From: DASWZN01 sp963841635
GTDB lineage: Bacteria > Acidobacteriota > Terriglobia > Bryobacterales > Bryobacteraceae
Assembly: GCA_963841635.1 (NCBI GenBank)
Contig: CAWJDO010000002.1
Span: forward strand, 1,984,001 to 2,048,000
DNA: 64,000 bases
Direction of reading: 5' to 3'
Of the stretch, positions 1 to 8,793 are shown one piece after another (positions within the stretch are counted from its first letter, which is position 1; every line of letters starts with the position of its first letter). The notes under the pieces are model-generated. The model was given only the letters and a program-made list of their open reading frames with translations. It ran no database searches and was not told the DNA's origin. Position numbers and translations under genes: made by a program.

Positions 1-532
1 CATCGGCCCGCCGGCCCTCGGTGATGACGGCATAGCAGGGCAGGCAGCCGTCGTGGTCCAGCACCAGGTGCAGCTTCAGCGCGCCCTTGGTCTTCTTATA
101 GCGCGCCCAGTCGAAGCTCTCGGCGCACAGTTCCACCATGCTGGAGTCGAGGCTCAGGAGCTTGTGCTTGAAGCGGAACTTGCGCCGGGTGCGCAAGGCC
201 GCCTCCGCTTGGCAGCGGGCCAACGTCTGATCGAAGATCGCCCGGTACAACTCCCAAGGCCGGTGGGCGTTGGCGTAGGAAAGCGTGGTGACCTTGGGGC
301 AGTCGGCGATGCCGAGATGGCGCAACTTGCCCTCCAACGCGGCCAGCCCCCCACAGATCTCCCGCAGGCTCTGAGCGTAAGCGAGTTGGCAAAACAACAT
401 CGCCACGAACTGCTGCCAGCAGGTGAATCCGCGGGCATGGCGCTCGGCGTGGTGCTCACGCACCAGCGCCTGAAACTCCAGGCGCGGGAAGAACTGCAAA
501 AGCTGGCTGAAAATGCTGCATACTCGATTCAT
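1..532 (-). CDS. IS4-type transposase with DUF4372 domain, N-terminal part (cut by window edge)
   Basis: This reading frame starts at an ATG at 532 and runs off the window, giving the first 177 or so residues. Residues 1-75 look like the DUF4372 domain found at the N-terminus of one IS4-group transposase family. The catalytic DDE core follows, and its first acidic residue is probably D129 in the context LLSLDSS. The protein would cut and rejoin the ends of its own element. No stop or frameshift is visible in the part present, so the copy may be intact. A long inverted repeat just upstream (548-593) is a likely element end. Family assignment is by recognition of the sequence style, not by search. 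Confidence 0.8.
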   Translation of the reverse strand, partial: MNRVCSIFSQLLQFFPRLEFQALVREHHAERHARGFTCWQQFVAMLFCQLAYAQSLREICGGLAALEGKLRHLGIADCPKVTTLSYANAHRPWELYRAIFDQTLARCQAEAALRTRRKFRFKHKLLSLDSSMVELCAESFDWARYKKTKGALKLHLVLDHDGCLPCYAVITEGRRAD

Positions 533-547
533 GGCGGGGTGGCTCCT

Positions 548-593
548 TGGTAGTTGAACTCAGTTTCTTGCGGAAACCTGAGCCACACTACCA
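548..593. repeat. Inverted repeat, probable end of the insertion sequence
   Basis: TGGTAGT (548-554) pairs with ACTACCA (587-593), and inside it CTCAGTTTC pairs with GAAA(C)CTGAG (559-582). The structure lies 16 bases upstream of the transposase start, where an IS4-type terminal repeat would be expected. The rest of 594-693 shows nothing recognisable. The opposite end of the element is outside the window, so this cannot be confirmed here. Confidence 0.5.
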
Positions 594-693
594 GACTGGA
601 CGCCCCGCCGTCTCGCTACACCTCACGCCCGTGGCTCGAAGCTAATTTGCACGGGAGTGGCCTCGGGCAGAACAACGCCACCCCGGGGAATGC

Positions 694-885
694 TTAGTCA
701 GCCGCGCTGTCCTCAGAGGCGTCCGACGAATGCTTGTCGCGCCGGTTCATGAGCTGATGCAGGGCGAATGGGACTTCGTCGGGATGCGTGGCGCACCACA
801 CAACGATCCGCTCGAGCTTGACGGAATCGTCGGCGATGGCGCTGATTTCCATCAGCTCGGTTTCGATGCTCTCCGGGTCTCGCAT
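694..885 (-). CDS. Small acidic hypothetical protein
   Basis: A 63-residue protein starting with ATG at 885 and rich in acidic residues, with one Trp-Cys pair in the middle (VVWCATHP). It has the composition of a soluble helical protein and shows no signal peptide or membrane segment. I do not recognise the family. The upstream ribosome-binding site is weak. It stands alone between the insertion sequence and the terminator of the sugar transporter. A real gene is plausible but not certain. Confidence 0.5.
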   Translation of the reverse strand: MRDPESIETELMEISAIADDSVKLERIVVWCATHPDEVPFALHQLMNRRDKHSSDASEDSAAD

Positions 886-942
886 AGGACTTCAGCATGC
901 CACACGTCGACAACCCTTGCCGTAGCCAGCGCCTTGCGACGC

Positions 943-974
943 AAAAAAGGGGACACCCGAAGGCGTCCCCTTTT
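943..974 (-). terminator. Intrinsic terminator of the sugar transporter gene
   Basis: AAAAGGGGAC pairs with GTCCCCTTTT across a short loop. Read on the minus strand, the stem is followed by a run of six T. It lies 20 bases past the stop of the gene at 995. The A-run on the other side means it could also work in the plus direction. Confidence 0.85.
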
Positions 975-994
975 CAAACAGCGCGGATTGTCGA

Positions 995-2284
995 CTACGC
1001 TTCTTTGACCCGCGAGCCGCGGAACCCGTAGAACATGATCCACAGGTAGCAGGCCGCCGGCACGATGAACGACAGGTGGAACGCGGAGATCTGCGCGGGC
1101 GAGAAAAGGGCTCTGCCCTCCGGATGGCCGGCGCTATCGATCACCAGGCCCTGAATCAGCGGGATCAGCGCGCCGCCGCAGATGGCCATGTTGAGCAGCC
1201 CCGAAGCCTTGCCGGTCAGTGGGCCAAGCTTGTTAACCGCCAGGGCGAAGGTGGTCGGGAACATGATCGAGTTGAACAACCCCACCAGAGCTGCGGCCCA
1301 CACCGCGATCATGCCGCCCGTGGACATCGTGGTTGCGCAGCACAGGAGCGCCAGGGTGCCACAAACACCCAGTACCTTGCCGCCGGAAAAGCGGCCCAGA
1401 ATCGCGGCCCCGAAGAAGCGGCCGACCATCGCTCCGCCCCAGTACATGGAGGCATAACGAGTCGCCTCCTGTTCGGTGAGCGCGGTAATCGCGGTGACGT
1501 ACTGGATCATGTGGCCGCCGATGGTGACCTCGGCGCCTACATAAACGAAGATGGCGATAATTCCGAAGACCAGGTGCGGGTGTCTCCACACCTCGCCCCA
1601 GGTGCCGCCCGTGGCCGTGTTGCGCTCGGGCTGAGGCATCTTCAAGCGCGAAATCACGAAGGCCAGAACAAACAGCAGGACGGCCAGGATCAGATACGGG
1701 ATCTTCACGGTGCCGGCGGTAGCCAGTCTGTCCGCTTCCGTCTGCACCCCCTCCGTCGCTTTGGTCAGAATGAACAGGCCGCCGAGTAGCGGAGCAACCG
1801 TGGTTCCGAGCGAGTTGAACGCCTGCACGAGAGTCAGACGGGCGGGAGCTTTCTCCGGGGCGCCGAGCAGCGTGGCAAAAGGATTCGCGGCTACCTGGAT
1901 CAGCGTGATGCCGGCGGCGATCACCCACAGTGCGCCTAGAAAGAGGGCGTACGACAGGACACCGGCGGCGGGGATGATCAGCAGCGCGCCCAGGGCCATC
2001 ACCACCACTCCCACCACGATGGATTTCTGGTGCCCCAGCTTCGAGACGACGATGGTCGAAGGGATGGAGATCACGAAGTAGGCCGAGAAGAAGGCGAACT
2101 GGATCAGGTCGGCCTCCCACTGGCTCAGGCTGAAGATGCCCTTGAGGTGAGGGACAAGCGGGTCCTTGAATGCCGTTACAAAACCAAAGATGAAAAACAC
2201 CGTGGCAAGCACGCCCAAAGCCAGGCCGGTCTTCTCCGGGGCCGAATACGCGCCCGCTTTCGAGGCCGTAGTCTTCTCGCTCAT
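995..2284 (-). CDS. MFS sugar:proton symporter, FucP/GluP branch
   Basis: A 429-residue inner-membrane carrier with about twelve hydrophobic segments, predicted to import a hexose with protons. The N-terminal segment keeps the acidic residue of FucP-type carriers (D41 in FKDPLVPH). The hallmark segment reads GITLIQVAANPF: Q130 replaces the glutamate that E. coli FucP has in this place. The LQVAANP form is typical of the glucose/galactose (GluP) branch, so glucose or galactose is a better guess than fucose. It is a single gene with its own terminator. The exact substrate is inference. Confidence 0.85.
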   Translation of the reverse strand: MSEKTTASKAGAYSAPEKTGLALGVLATVFFIFGFVTAFKDPLVPHLKGIFSLSQWEADLIQFAFFSAYFVISIPSTIVVSKLGHQKSIVVGVVVMALGALLIIPAAGVLSYALFLGALWVIAAGITLIQVAANPFATLLGAPEKAPARLTLVQAFNSLGTTVAPLLGGLFILTKATEGVQTEADRLATAGTVKIPYLILAVLLFVLAFVISRLKMPQPERNTATGGTWGEVWRHPHLVFGIIAIFVYVGAEVTIGGHMIQYVTAITALTEQEATRYASMYWGGAMVGRFFGAAILGRFSGGKVLGVCGTLALLCCATTMSTGGMIAVWAAALVGLFNSIMFPTTFALAVNKLGPLTGKASGLLNMAICGGALIPLIQGLVIDSAGHPEGRALFSPAQISAFHLSFIVPAACYLWIMFYGFRGSRVKEA

Positions 2285-2400
2285 GTTCTCTCCCTGTTGC
2301 GTTAGCCGCCTGCCTGACGCTTCGAGGCGTTGGCTTGGGGGAATGGCGGCCCGCGAGGGATGAGTCTAGCACGGAGCGGGACCAGCCCGCTGAAGGTGGC

Positions 2401-2430
2401 TTGACAGCGCTGCCCGCGCTCCGCTATCAA
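2401..2430 (+). promoter_or_regulatory. Possible sigma-70 promoter for the lactate permease
   Basis: TTGACA at 2401 and TATCAA at 2425 are separated by 18 bases. The predicted start of transcription would fall only a few bases before the ATG at 2441, so either the mRNA is nearly leaderless or this match is fortuitous. An AAGGA at 2429-2433 would serve as the ribosome-binding site if transcription starts further upstream. Confidence 0.35.
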
Positions 2431-2440
2431 GGATCATCGT

Positions 2441-4033
2441 ATGTGGCAGCAGAACTATGCGCCGCTGGGCGGCAGCCTGGCGGCCTCGACGGTGGCGGCG
2501 GCGCTCCCTGTGTTCGTGCTCCTCTACCTGCTCGGCGTGCGGCGCACCGCGGCCTGGGTCGCCTCGGTCTCCGCGTTGGGAGCGGCCGCTCTGGCAGCGT
2601 TGGTGGTGTACCGGATGCCGCCCCTGCAGGTGGCGGCGGCGACGGCCTACGGCGCGGCCTTCGGCATCTTCCCCATCGGTTGGATCGTGTTCACGGCCCT
2701 CCTGCTTTACCGCGTCACGGTGGAGAGCGGCAAGTTCGAAATCCTCAAAGACTCCATCGGAGGCCTCACCTCGGACCGCAGGCTGCAGGCGCTGCTGATC
2801 GCCTTCGCGTTCGGCGCGTTTCTCGAAGGCGCGGCGGGCTTTGGCGCGCCGGTCGCGGTCGCCGCCGCGATGCTGGTGGGGCTCGGCTTCTCGCCGTTCT
2901 ACGCCGCGGCTGTCTGCCTGCTGGCGAACACCGCCCCAGTCGCGTTCGGATCCATCGGGATTCCCATTGTGACCTTGGCGGGCGTGACCGGCTTGCCGCT
3001 GGCGAAGCTCAGCGCCGCCGTGGGACGGATCTGCGCACCGGTTTCGCTCATCGTCCCCGCCTACCTGATCACGGTGATGGGAGGGATGAAGGCCCTCAGA
3101 GGCGTGCTGGGGGCGGCCGTTGTGTGCGGAGTGGCGTTCGCCGGGACGCAGTTCGCGATCTCGAACTTCGTCGGGCCGCAATTGACGGATATCTGCAGCT
3201 CGCTGGCGGCCATGGGCGCGCTGGTGGCGTGGCTGCTCGTTTCGGGCGGCCGCGATCGAGAGCGGACCCGGCGCACCCGCCCGCTGCGCGAGGTATTGAT
3301 GGCGTGGGCGCCCTACGGCCTGCTGGTCGTGGTGGTGTTGCTCTGGGGATGGGAGCCGGTGCGCCTGGCGTTGAATCGGTCCAACACGGTCTCCGCCTGG
3401 CCGGGGCTGCACAACGCGGTGCTGCGCGTCCCGCCGGTGGTCGTGCGCGCGACCGCGTATCCGGCGCTGTACACGTTCAACTGGCTGGCGGCATCGGGGA
3501 CGGCGTGCCTGGCCGCGGTGCTGCTATCGGCCGCTCTACTGCGGATGCCGCCACGCAGGCTGGCGGGAGTGGCTGCGGCCACGGCGCGTCAACTCGCTCT
3601 TCCGCTGGTCACCTTCGCCGCGGTGCTGGGGCTGGCGTTCTTGATGAACTACTCCGGCGCCACCGGGACTCTTGGCCTGGCCTTCGCGCGGACCGGCCGC
3701 CTGTTCCCGTTCTTCAGCGCGCTGCTGGGATGGTTGGGCGTGTTCCTGACGGGCTCGGACACGTCTTCGAACGCCCTGTTCGGAAACCTGCAGGCGATCA
3801 CCGCGGCGCGGCTGGGCCTGAGCCCGGTCCTGATGGCGGCCGCCAACTCCGCGGGCGGCGTGATGGGCAAGATGATCAGCCTGCAAAGCATCGCGGTGGC
3901 CTGCGCCGCCGCCGGCCTGGGCCGCGATGACGAAGCGCGCCTGTTCCGCTTCACCCTGCGCCACAGCCTGATCCTGGCGACGGTGATCGGGCTGATTACG
4001 GTGATCTACGCCTATGTCGGCGGGGGCGTGTAG
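2441..4033 (+). CDS. lctP: L-lactate permease (LctP family)
   Basis: A 530-residue polytopic inner-membrane protein with the usual length and hydrophobic pattern of the lactate permease family. Characteristic stretches include FGIFPIGWIVFTALLLY near residue 75, AFLEGAAGFGAPVA near 130 and FLTGSDTSSNALFGNLQ near 430. It should take up L-lactate, and perhaps glycolate, in symport with protons. It is transcribed divergently from the sugar carrier. The stop lies 3 bases from that of the convergent PEBP-like gene. No lactate dehydrogenase gene is adjacent. Confidence 0.92.
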   Translation: MWQQNYAPLGGSLAASTVAAALPVFVLLYLLGVRRTAAWVASVSALGAAALAALVVYRMPPLQVAAATAYGAAFGIFPIGWIVFTALLLYRVTVESGKFEILKDSIGGLTSDRRLQALLIAFAFGAFLEGAAGFGAPVAVAAAMLVGLGFSPFYAAAVCLLANTAPVAFGSIGIPIVTLAGVTGLPLAKLSAAVGRICAPVSLIVPAYLITVMGGMKALRGVLGAAVVCGVAFAGTQFAISNFVGPQLTDICSSLAAMGALVAWLLVSGGRDRERTRRTRPLREVLMAWAPYGLLVVVVLLWGWEPVRLALNRSNTVSAWPGLHNAVLRVPPVVVRATAYPALYTFNWLAASGTACLAAVLLSAALLRMPPRRLAGVAAATARQLALPLVTFAAVLGLAFLMNYSGATGTLGLAFARTGRLFPFFSALLGWLGVFLTGSDTSSNALFGNLQAITAARLGLSPVLMAAANSAGGVMGKMISLQSIAVACAAAGLGRDDEARLFRFTLRHSLILATVIGLITVIYAYVGGGV

Positions 4034-4036
4034 CTT

Positions 4037-4495
4037 CTACTTCCGCTCGTACGTCCCCAGGTACTGCGCCTCTGCCAGAATGTGCCCCCGCAAGGCGCGG
4101 TCGAGATCGGCACGGCGCGCGCCGGCGCCCAGGTTCAGGCTCTCCACATCGAGCGCGTGGATCTTGAAAAAGTAGCGGTGCGGTCCGTGGCCGCGGGGCG
4201 GGCAAGGGCCGCCGTAGCCGGGTTTGCCGAAGTCGTTGGCTCCGCTCGCGCCCAATTTGCCTGGCTTGAAGCCCTGCACGAGCTCATGAACCGAAGCCGG
4301 AATGTCCCACAGCAGCCAGTGATTCCAGGTGCCGGCCGGAGCGTCGGGATCGTCGGCGATCAGCGCGTAGCTTTTCGTGCCGTGCGGCTCGTCGCTCCAT
4401 TCAAGAGACGGCGAGACGTCGGCGCCCTCGCAAGTGTGGAGTTTCGGAATCGCGCCGCCTTCCTCGAAGGCGCTGGTAACGAGTTTGAACGCCAT
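4037..4495 (-). CDS. YbhB/YbcL-type phosphatidylethanolamine-binding-like protein
   Basis: A 152-residue cytosolic protein of the PEBP / Raf-kinase-inhibitor-like family. The conserved ligand-site stretches are present: DPDAPAGTWNHWLLWDIP near residues 49-66 and GPCPPRGHGPHRYFFKIHALD near 95-115. The bacterial members YbhB and YbcL of E. coli have no settled biochemical role, although they bind anionic ligands. The gene is single, facing the lactate permease, with the CDGSH gene starting divergently 34 bases upstream. The family call is firm; the function is unknown. Confidence 0.92.
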   Translation of the reverse strand: MAFKLVTSAFEEGGAIPKLHTCEGADVSPSLEWSDEPHGTKSYALIADDPDAPAGTWNHWLLWDIPASVHELVQGFKPGKLGASGANDFGKPGYGGPCPPRGHGPHRYFFKIHALDVESLNLGAGARRADLDRALRGHILAEAQYLGTYERK

Positions 4496-4529
4496 CTGCC
4501 TCCCCTCTGTGGCATGCTACTATCCGAGC

Positions 4530-4763
4530 ATGTCGCAAACCAAGATTACCGTAAAAAACAACGGCTCGATTCGGGTTGAGGGGGATTTTGTGATCGTGGA
4601 TGTCGAGGGCAAAGAGTTCGGGTTGGGCGGCCGCACGGCTGTTTCGCTGTGCCGCTGCGGGCACTCGCAAACCAAGCCGTTCTGCGACGGCAGCCACAAG
4701 GTGGTGGGATTTGAGGACACGGTGGTGGCGCGCGATCTGCCGCCCGTCGTGCCGCAGGTGTAG
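4530..4763 (+). CDS. CDGSH-type iron-sulfur protein
   Basis: A 77-residue protein with one CDGSH motif, CxCx2Sx3PxCDGSH, in residues 43-58 (CRCGHSQTKPFCDGSH). The three Cys and one His ligate a 2Fe-2S cluster in this family, which is linked to redox and iron handling. The frame stays open further upstream, but the ATG at 4530 is preferred because it gives the normal length for single-CDGSH bacterial proteins and avoids running across the divergent gene. It precedes the exported RraA-like gene by 21 bases and may share its transcript. Confidence 0.92.
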   Translation: MSQTKITVKNNGSIRVEGDFVIVDVEGKEFGLGGRTAVSLCRCGHSQTKPFCDGSHKVVGFEDTVVARDLPPVVPQV

Positions 4764-4784
4764 CCGGTTCGGGAGGACGCATCG

Positions 4785-5504
4785 ATGAAACGAATTCTGG
4801 CCGCGGTAACGCTGGCCGTGCTTGCAATGGCGGTATTGCTGACGGCGCAGCCAGCCGCCGATCCCGTGATCGAAGGCTTCCGGACCGTGGAGGTCGCCTC
4901 GGTCTCGGACGCGTTGGAACAGCTATATGGCACGCGCGGCTACATGTCGCACGAGATGCGGCCGTTGTTCACCACCAAATTCGCCGGGCCCGCTGTGACG
5001 GTGCTCCTCAAGAAGGAGGAGCACCACGAGGGAGCGGCGGCTTCGCAAGGAATGCTGGACGCCATCGACGCCGCGCCCGCTGGTTCCGTCTACGTGATGG
5101 TGCTCGAGGACGGCGCCGACTACGGCGCCATCGGCGCGCTCATGTCCACCGCGATGAAGTTCCGGGGCCTCGCCGGAGCCGTGGTCGACGGCTCCATCCG
5201 CGACACGCCGCAGATTCGCCGCCTGCAGTTTCCGGTGTTCAGCCGCGGCGTCGCGCCATCGACCACCATCAACCACTACCGCTTCGCCGGAGTGAACGTC
5301 CCCGTGATGTGCGCCGGCGTCCGTGTGAACGCGGGCGATATCGTCACGGCCGACGAGGACGGCGTGGCGGTGGTGCCGCGCGCGCAGGCTGCCGAGGTGT
5401 TGAAGAAGGCGCAGCAACTCGACAACATCGAGCACAGCATGCTGCCTTTCATCGAGAAGTACCACTCGCTCAAGGAGGCAGTGGCTAAGTTCGGCAGGAT
5501 CTGA
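4785..5504 (+). CDS. Exported RraA-like / HMG-aldolase-fold protein
   Basis: A 239-residue protein whose first 22 or so residues form a clear Sec signal peptide ending near LLTAQPA. The mature part has the RraA/HMG-aldolase fold. GAVVDGSIRDTPQI (near 135-148) matches the active-site or regulatory loop of the family, and a conserved GDIVTADEDGVAVVP follows near residue 185. Members of this fold are either RNase E inhibitors or class II pyruvate aldolases and oxaloacetate decarboxylases. Export makes RNase regulation unlikely, so a periplasmic lyase acting on a small keto-acid is the better guess. The substrate is unknown. Confidence 0.85.
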   Translation: MKRILAAVTLAVLAMAVLLTAQPAADPVIEGFRTVEVASVSDALEQLYGTRGYMSHEMRPLFTTKFAGPAVTVLLKKEEHHEGAAASQGMLDAIDAAPAGSVYVMVLEDGADYGAIGALMSTAMKFRGLAGAVVDGSIRDTPQIRRLQFPVFSRGVAPSTTINHYRFAGVNVPVMCAGVRVNAGDIVTADEDGVAVVPRAQAAEVLKKAQQLDNIEHSMLPFIEKYHSLKEAVAKFGRI

Positions 5505-5514
5505 CGGGCGCCAG

Positions 5515-6048
5515 TTACTCCGCCTTCGTAGCCTTGCCCTCCATGGCGTTGGTCCAGGTGGTGCCATCCGGCGAGTAATCGAAGCGGAAGGTGTAGGCGG
5601 TGGGAGAGACCACCTTGACGACGAAGCGGCCCTTCACCACGCGGGCGCCCAGATCGGAGTCGCCGGTCCAGGTCCAGGTGTCCCCATCGACAGTCCCTTT
5701 GTAGGTTTCATGCTCGCCGTAGTTGTTGAAGCCGTCATAGGTGTACACCTTCTCCTTGGCGTCGTAGCCCATGACCTCCATCTCGTGCAGGGCGCCCATC
5801 GGGCCGGTGCCGTCGGAGTGCGTGACCGCAAAGAAGCCGCCCGGCATGATCTCGACGCGGTCGGTGCTGGCGGTCTTCCCGCCGGGGAAGCTCCCCATCG
5901 GCTTCATCACGGCTTCCGATTTCCAGGTGCCGGCGAAATAGGCCAGCTTCTTGTGCTCCGGGCCCGGAGCCGGCATGCCCTCCTGCGCCAGCGCCATTCC
6001 GGCGAAGGCGCCCAGAATCGCGAGCGCGAAAGTGGTCTTGTGTGTCAT
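5515..6048 (-). CDS. Secreted DUF1579 family protein
   Basis: A 177-residue protein with an N-terminal signal peptide (cleavage near MALAQ) followed by a single DUF1579 domain. The domain has the typical start HKKLAYFAGTWKSE and repeated beta-strand pattern (YDGFNNYGEHETYKGTVDGDTWTW). The fold is probably a lipocalin-like barrel, but no biochemical role is established. Such genes are abundant in soil Acidobacteriota. It converges on the RraA-like gene with 10 bases between stops. Confidence 0.88.
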   Translation of the reverse strand: MTHKTTFALAILGAFAGMALAQEGMPAPGPEHKKLAYFAGTWKSEAVMKPMGSFPGGKTASTDRVEIMPGGFFAVTHSDGTGPMGALHEMEVMGYDAKEKVYTYDGFNNYGEHETYKGTVDGDTWTWTGDSDLGARVVKGRFVVKVVSPTAYTFRFDYSPDGTTWTNAMEGKATKAE

Positions 6049-6122
6049 CGGTTCAATCTCCCAGGGGTTGAATCAGTCTGGTTATCTTGATGTGCCGAAG
6101 GGCTGCCGCGCTGCCGTTTTTT

Positions 6123-6881
6123 TCATTCCGGCCGGAATGACGCCAGCGGGCCACCCAGCCGCTCCAGCAGGTCCCGCACGCGCCGGCGGCTCACTTCGAG
6201 CGTCGCGCCGTTGTTCAATACGACATCGGCGGTTCCCCCCACCAGCGGTCGCACTTCGGTCACCGCGTCCAGATTCACGATCGCCGCGCGGGAGAGGCGG
6301 AAGAATACGGCGCTATCTAGCCGAGCTTCCAGATCGCTGAGTGTTGGCTCCAGAACATATCCTCGCTCGCGCGTGTGTAGCCTGGTGAGGCCGCCCTCGG
6401 TGGAAAAGTAGACCGCCTCGCGCTGCGGGATCACCTTGTAGCGGCCGCCGCAGCGGGCCAGCAGGCGCGCGCTCGCTCCAGGCACCGACCGGGTCAGGCG
6501 ATCCACCTCATCGTCGGCATCCCGAGGCTCCGTCTGGCGGATCTTGTCGATGGCCAGGGCCAGCCGGTGAGGGCTGACCGGTTTCAGCAGGTAGTCCATC
6601 GCCTGCAGCTCGAAGGCCTTCACCGCATAGGCGTCGAACGCCGTGCAGAAGACGATTTTGGGCCGCGGCCTCGGCAGGCATGCGGCCACTTCCAGGCCGG
6701 TCACACCGGGCATCTGGATGTCGAGCAGCAGCAGGTCGGGCCGCATCTCCAAGGTCTTCTGGATGGCCTCTTCGCCGTCGGCGGCTTCTCCCACAACTTC
6801 AATATCGGCGATCGATCCGAGCAACTGCCGCAGCCGCTCGCGCGCGATGTCTTCGTCGTCCACCAGCAGCGCACGGATCAT
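6123..6881 (-). CDS. LytTR-type response regulator
   Basis: A 252-residue response regulator. The receiver domain (about 1-120) has acidic residues VDDED at the N-terminus and the phosphoacceptor D54 in LLLDIQMPG. The C-terminal half (about 145-245) is a LytTR DNA-binding domain, recognisable by FFRLSRAAIVNLDAV. Phosphorylation would let it bind direct repeats upstream of target promoters. The start ATG overlaps the stop of the sensor kinase by 4 bases, so the pair is translationally coupled. The likely targets are in the same run (glycoside hydrolase and barrel), but this is inference. Confidence 0.93.
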   Translation of the reverse strand: MIRALLVDDEDIARERLRQLLGSIADIEVVGEAADGEEAIQKTLEMRPDLLLLDIQMPGVTGLEVAACLPRPRPKIVFCTAFDAYAVKAFELQAMDYLLKPVSPHRLALAIDKIRQTEPRDADDEVDRLTRSVPGASARLLARCGGRYKVIPQREAVYFSTEGGLTRLHTRERGYVLEPTLSDLEARLDSAVFFRLSRAAIVNLDAVTEVRPLVGGTADVVLNNGATLEVSRRRVRDLLERLGGPLASFRPE

Positions 6882-8785
6882 GGCGCCGCCTCGACGGCCT
6901 GTGCCGTGCGCGGCATTTCCACGCTGACCACCGTCATCCCGAGCGCCTGGTCGCGCCTGGCATCCAGACGCGCTCCGTCTCCGAAGTAGCCTCGCAGCCG
7001 CTCCCGTATGTTGCGCAGCCCGTGGCCGTCACCCGGCCGGTGGAACGCTCGGGCCGCGGACTCTTCGAAGCCCGGCCCGTTGTCGCGGACTTCGATCCAG
7101 AGCCGGCTTTGCGAGGTCTCGACATCGACCTCAATCCTGCCCGGAGTCCGAATGGCGCTCACCCCGTGCTTGACGGCATTTTCCACCAGGGTCTGCACGA
7201 TCATCGCGGGGATCCGCACCTTCGCGGCATCGTCGCCCGCGTGGATCGTGAACTCCAGGCGATCCCCGAAGCGGGTCCGCTCGATCTGCAGGTAAGCGCG
7301 AACGGCCTCCAGTTCCTCGTCCAACGGCACCCACTCCCGCTCGGAGCGGCTGAGGGTGTACCGGAAGACCTCCGCCAACTGCTCGATGGTCCGCTCGGCG
7401 CGATCCGGGCGGCGCGGAATCAGCCCTGCGATGGTGTTCAGCGCGTTGAACATGAAGTGCGGATTGATCTGGGCCCGCAGCGCCCTGAGTTCCGACCGGT
7501 TCGCTTCGAGCAGCAAGCTCTGCTCCCGCCGCTCGCGCCGCAGGCGCTCCTCGCGCAGCCGCAGGTTGTCCAGCAGGAAGGAGTAGGTCTCGGCTAGGGA
7601 CGAAAGCAGAGTTACGTCTTCGCTGAGGAAGCGCGGCCCATGAGTCCTCGGCTGGATCGAAATCAGGCCGATCCGTTCCCCTCGCAGCAGGATTGCCTCC
7701 TGCATGCACTCGCCCGAGGTAGAGGCTTCGTCGTCGAGCATGACCTGCGCTACGGACTGAAATATGTCGCTCAGAAGCCGCTCCGCATGGCCGGCGAGTT
7801 CGCCCTCGGTGATGGCATCCTGCAATCCGGTCAGGAAGTACTTGCCAGCCTCGGCGGGAAGGAAGCGGCGGCCAAGGAGGAGCCGGTCGAGCCAGACCGA
7901 TAACACGCGGTAGACCCACGGCGCCAGCAGAGCGATCGGCAGGGTGAGAAGCGCCCAGCCCAGGACGGCGGTCGGGACCCCCCACCAGAGCCGTAACAGA
8001 AAGGGCGCCAGAAAGAGAAGGTATCCCGTCAAGAAAATGACCGAGCAAAACGTGAATGCGCCCTTCTTAATAAGGACATCGAAGAAGGTGGGCCGCTCGA
8101 CATAGTAAGTGATGACGAATCCGAAGCACAGCGGCAGCGTCTGCGCGAGGATGCCGCCCCATCCTCCCTTCGGAGCGAACGCGTAAGTGAGCATCCAGGC
8201 GCCGCAAAGAAGCAGCAGTACGCGCCGGCGGTTTCCTGCGAGCCGGTCGGCGCCGTGGCGCCGCGACGCCAGTAGAACAAGGCCGCAGCCCACCGCCCCG
8301 GCGACCATCATGGCCCGGTACGCCATCAGCGTTTGCCTGTTGAGCAACACATCACCCTGCGGGCCGGACGGAAACATGGCCAATACGGCAAACAAGAGCC
8401 CCAGCCCGTAGACTGCAAGAAGCGAAATCCGCCACATCCAGTGGCCGGAGAGGCTCCCTCTTTCGTTGCGATAGAAGAAATGGAACACCAAGGGAGGAAT
8501 CAGGGCGTTGACGGCAACCTGAAAGTACCCCAGGAACGGCACCGGGCGGTAGAGCATTCCCCACGAAAGGTAATTCGCGATGTTAGAGCAGAACAGGACG
8601 GCAAACGCCGCCGTGACGCACAGATACAGGTAGCCGCCCCAGTGGCTCCTGCGCTTGCAGAAATCGCGGAGCCAGAGGCTGGCCAGCAACGTAAACGTGA
8701 TCGCGTTGAAGCTGCACAGCAGAATGTCCAGCCACGGATAAATCCCGCTCACCGTCTCCTCCGGGCCTGTCGCCAGCGGTATCAC
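6878..8785 (-). CDS. LytS/YehU-type sensor histidine kinase with 7-8 membrane segments
   Basis: A 635-residue kinase starting with GTG at 8785. The first 310 or so residues hold seven or eight membrane segments. A GAF-like region follows (about 340-430), then a coiled coil and the His_kinase domain with the phospho-accepting histidine in QINPHFMFNALNTI, and a GHKL ATPase domain with VENAVKHG and DNGPGF. It would phosphorylate the LytTR regulator encoded next. Only 8 bases separate it from the stop of the glycoside-hydrolase lipoprotein upstream, so the enzyme and the sensory pair are probably one transcript. Confidence 0.93.
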   Translation of the reverse strand: MIPLATGPEETVSGIYPWLDILLCSFNAITFTLLASLWLRDFCKRRSHWGGYLYLCVTAAFAVLFCSNIANYLSWGMLYRPVPFLGYFQVAVNALIPPLVFHFFYRNERGSLSGHWMWRISLLAVYGLGLLFAVLAMFPSGPQGDVLLNRQTLMAYRAMMVAGAVGCGLVLLASRRHGADRLAGNRRRVLLLLCGAWMLTYAFAPKGGWGGILAQTLPLCFGFVITYYVERPTFFDVLIKKGAFTFCSVIFLTGYLLFLAPFLLRLWWGVPTAVLGWALLTLPIALLAPWVYRVLSVWLDRLLLGRRFLPAEAGKYFLTGLQDAITEGELAGHAERLLSDIFQSVAQVMLDDEASTSGECMQEAILLRGERIGLISIQPRTHGPRFLSEDVTLLSSLAETYSFLLDNLRLREERLRRERREQSLLLEANRSELRALRAQINPHFMFNALNTIAGLIPRRPDRAERTIEQLAEVFRYTLSRSEREWVPLDEELEAVRAYLQIERTRFGDRLEFTIHAGDDAAKVRIPAMIVQTLVENAVKHGVSAIRTPGRIEVDVETSQSRLWIEVRDNGPGFEESAARAFHRPGDGHGLRNIRERLRGYFGDGARLDARRDQALGMTVVSVEMPRTAQAVEAAP

Positions 8786-8793
8786 CGGCGCAC

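Noticed and set aside
2335..3930. Long plus-strand frame overlapping the lactate permease
   Set aside because: It is a shifted frame of the permease gene, Arg/Gly-rich, as expected of GC-rich shadow frames.
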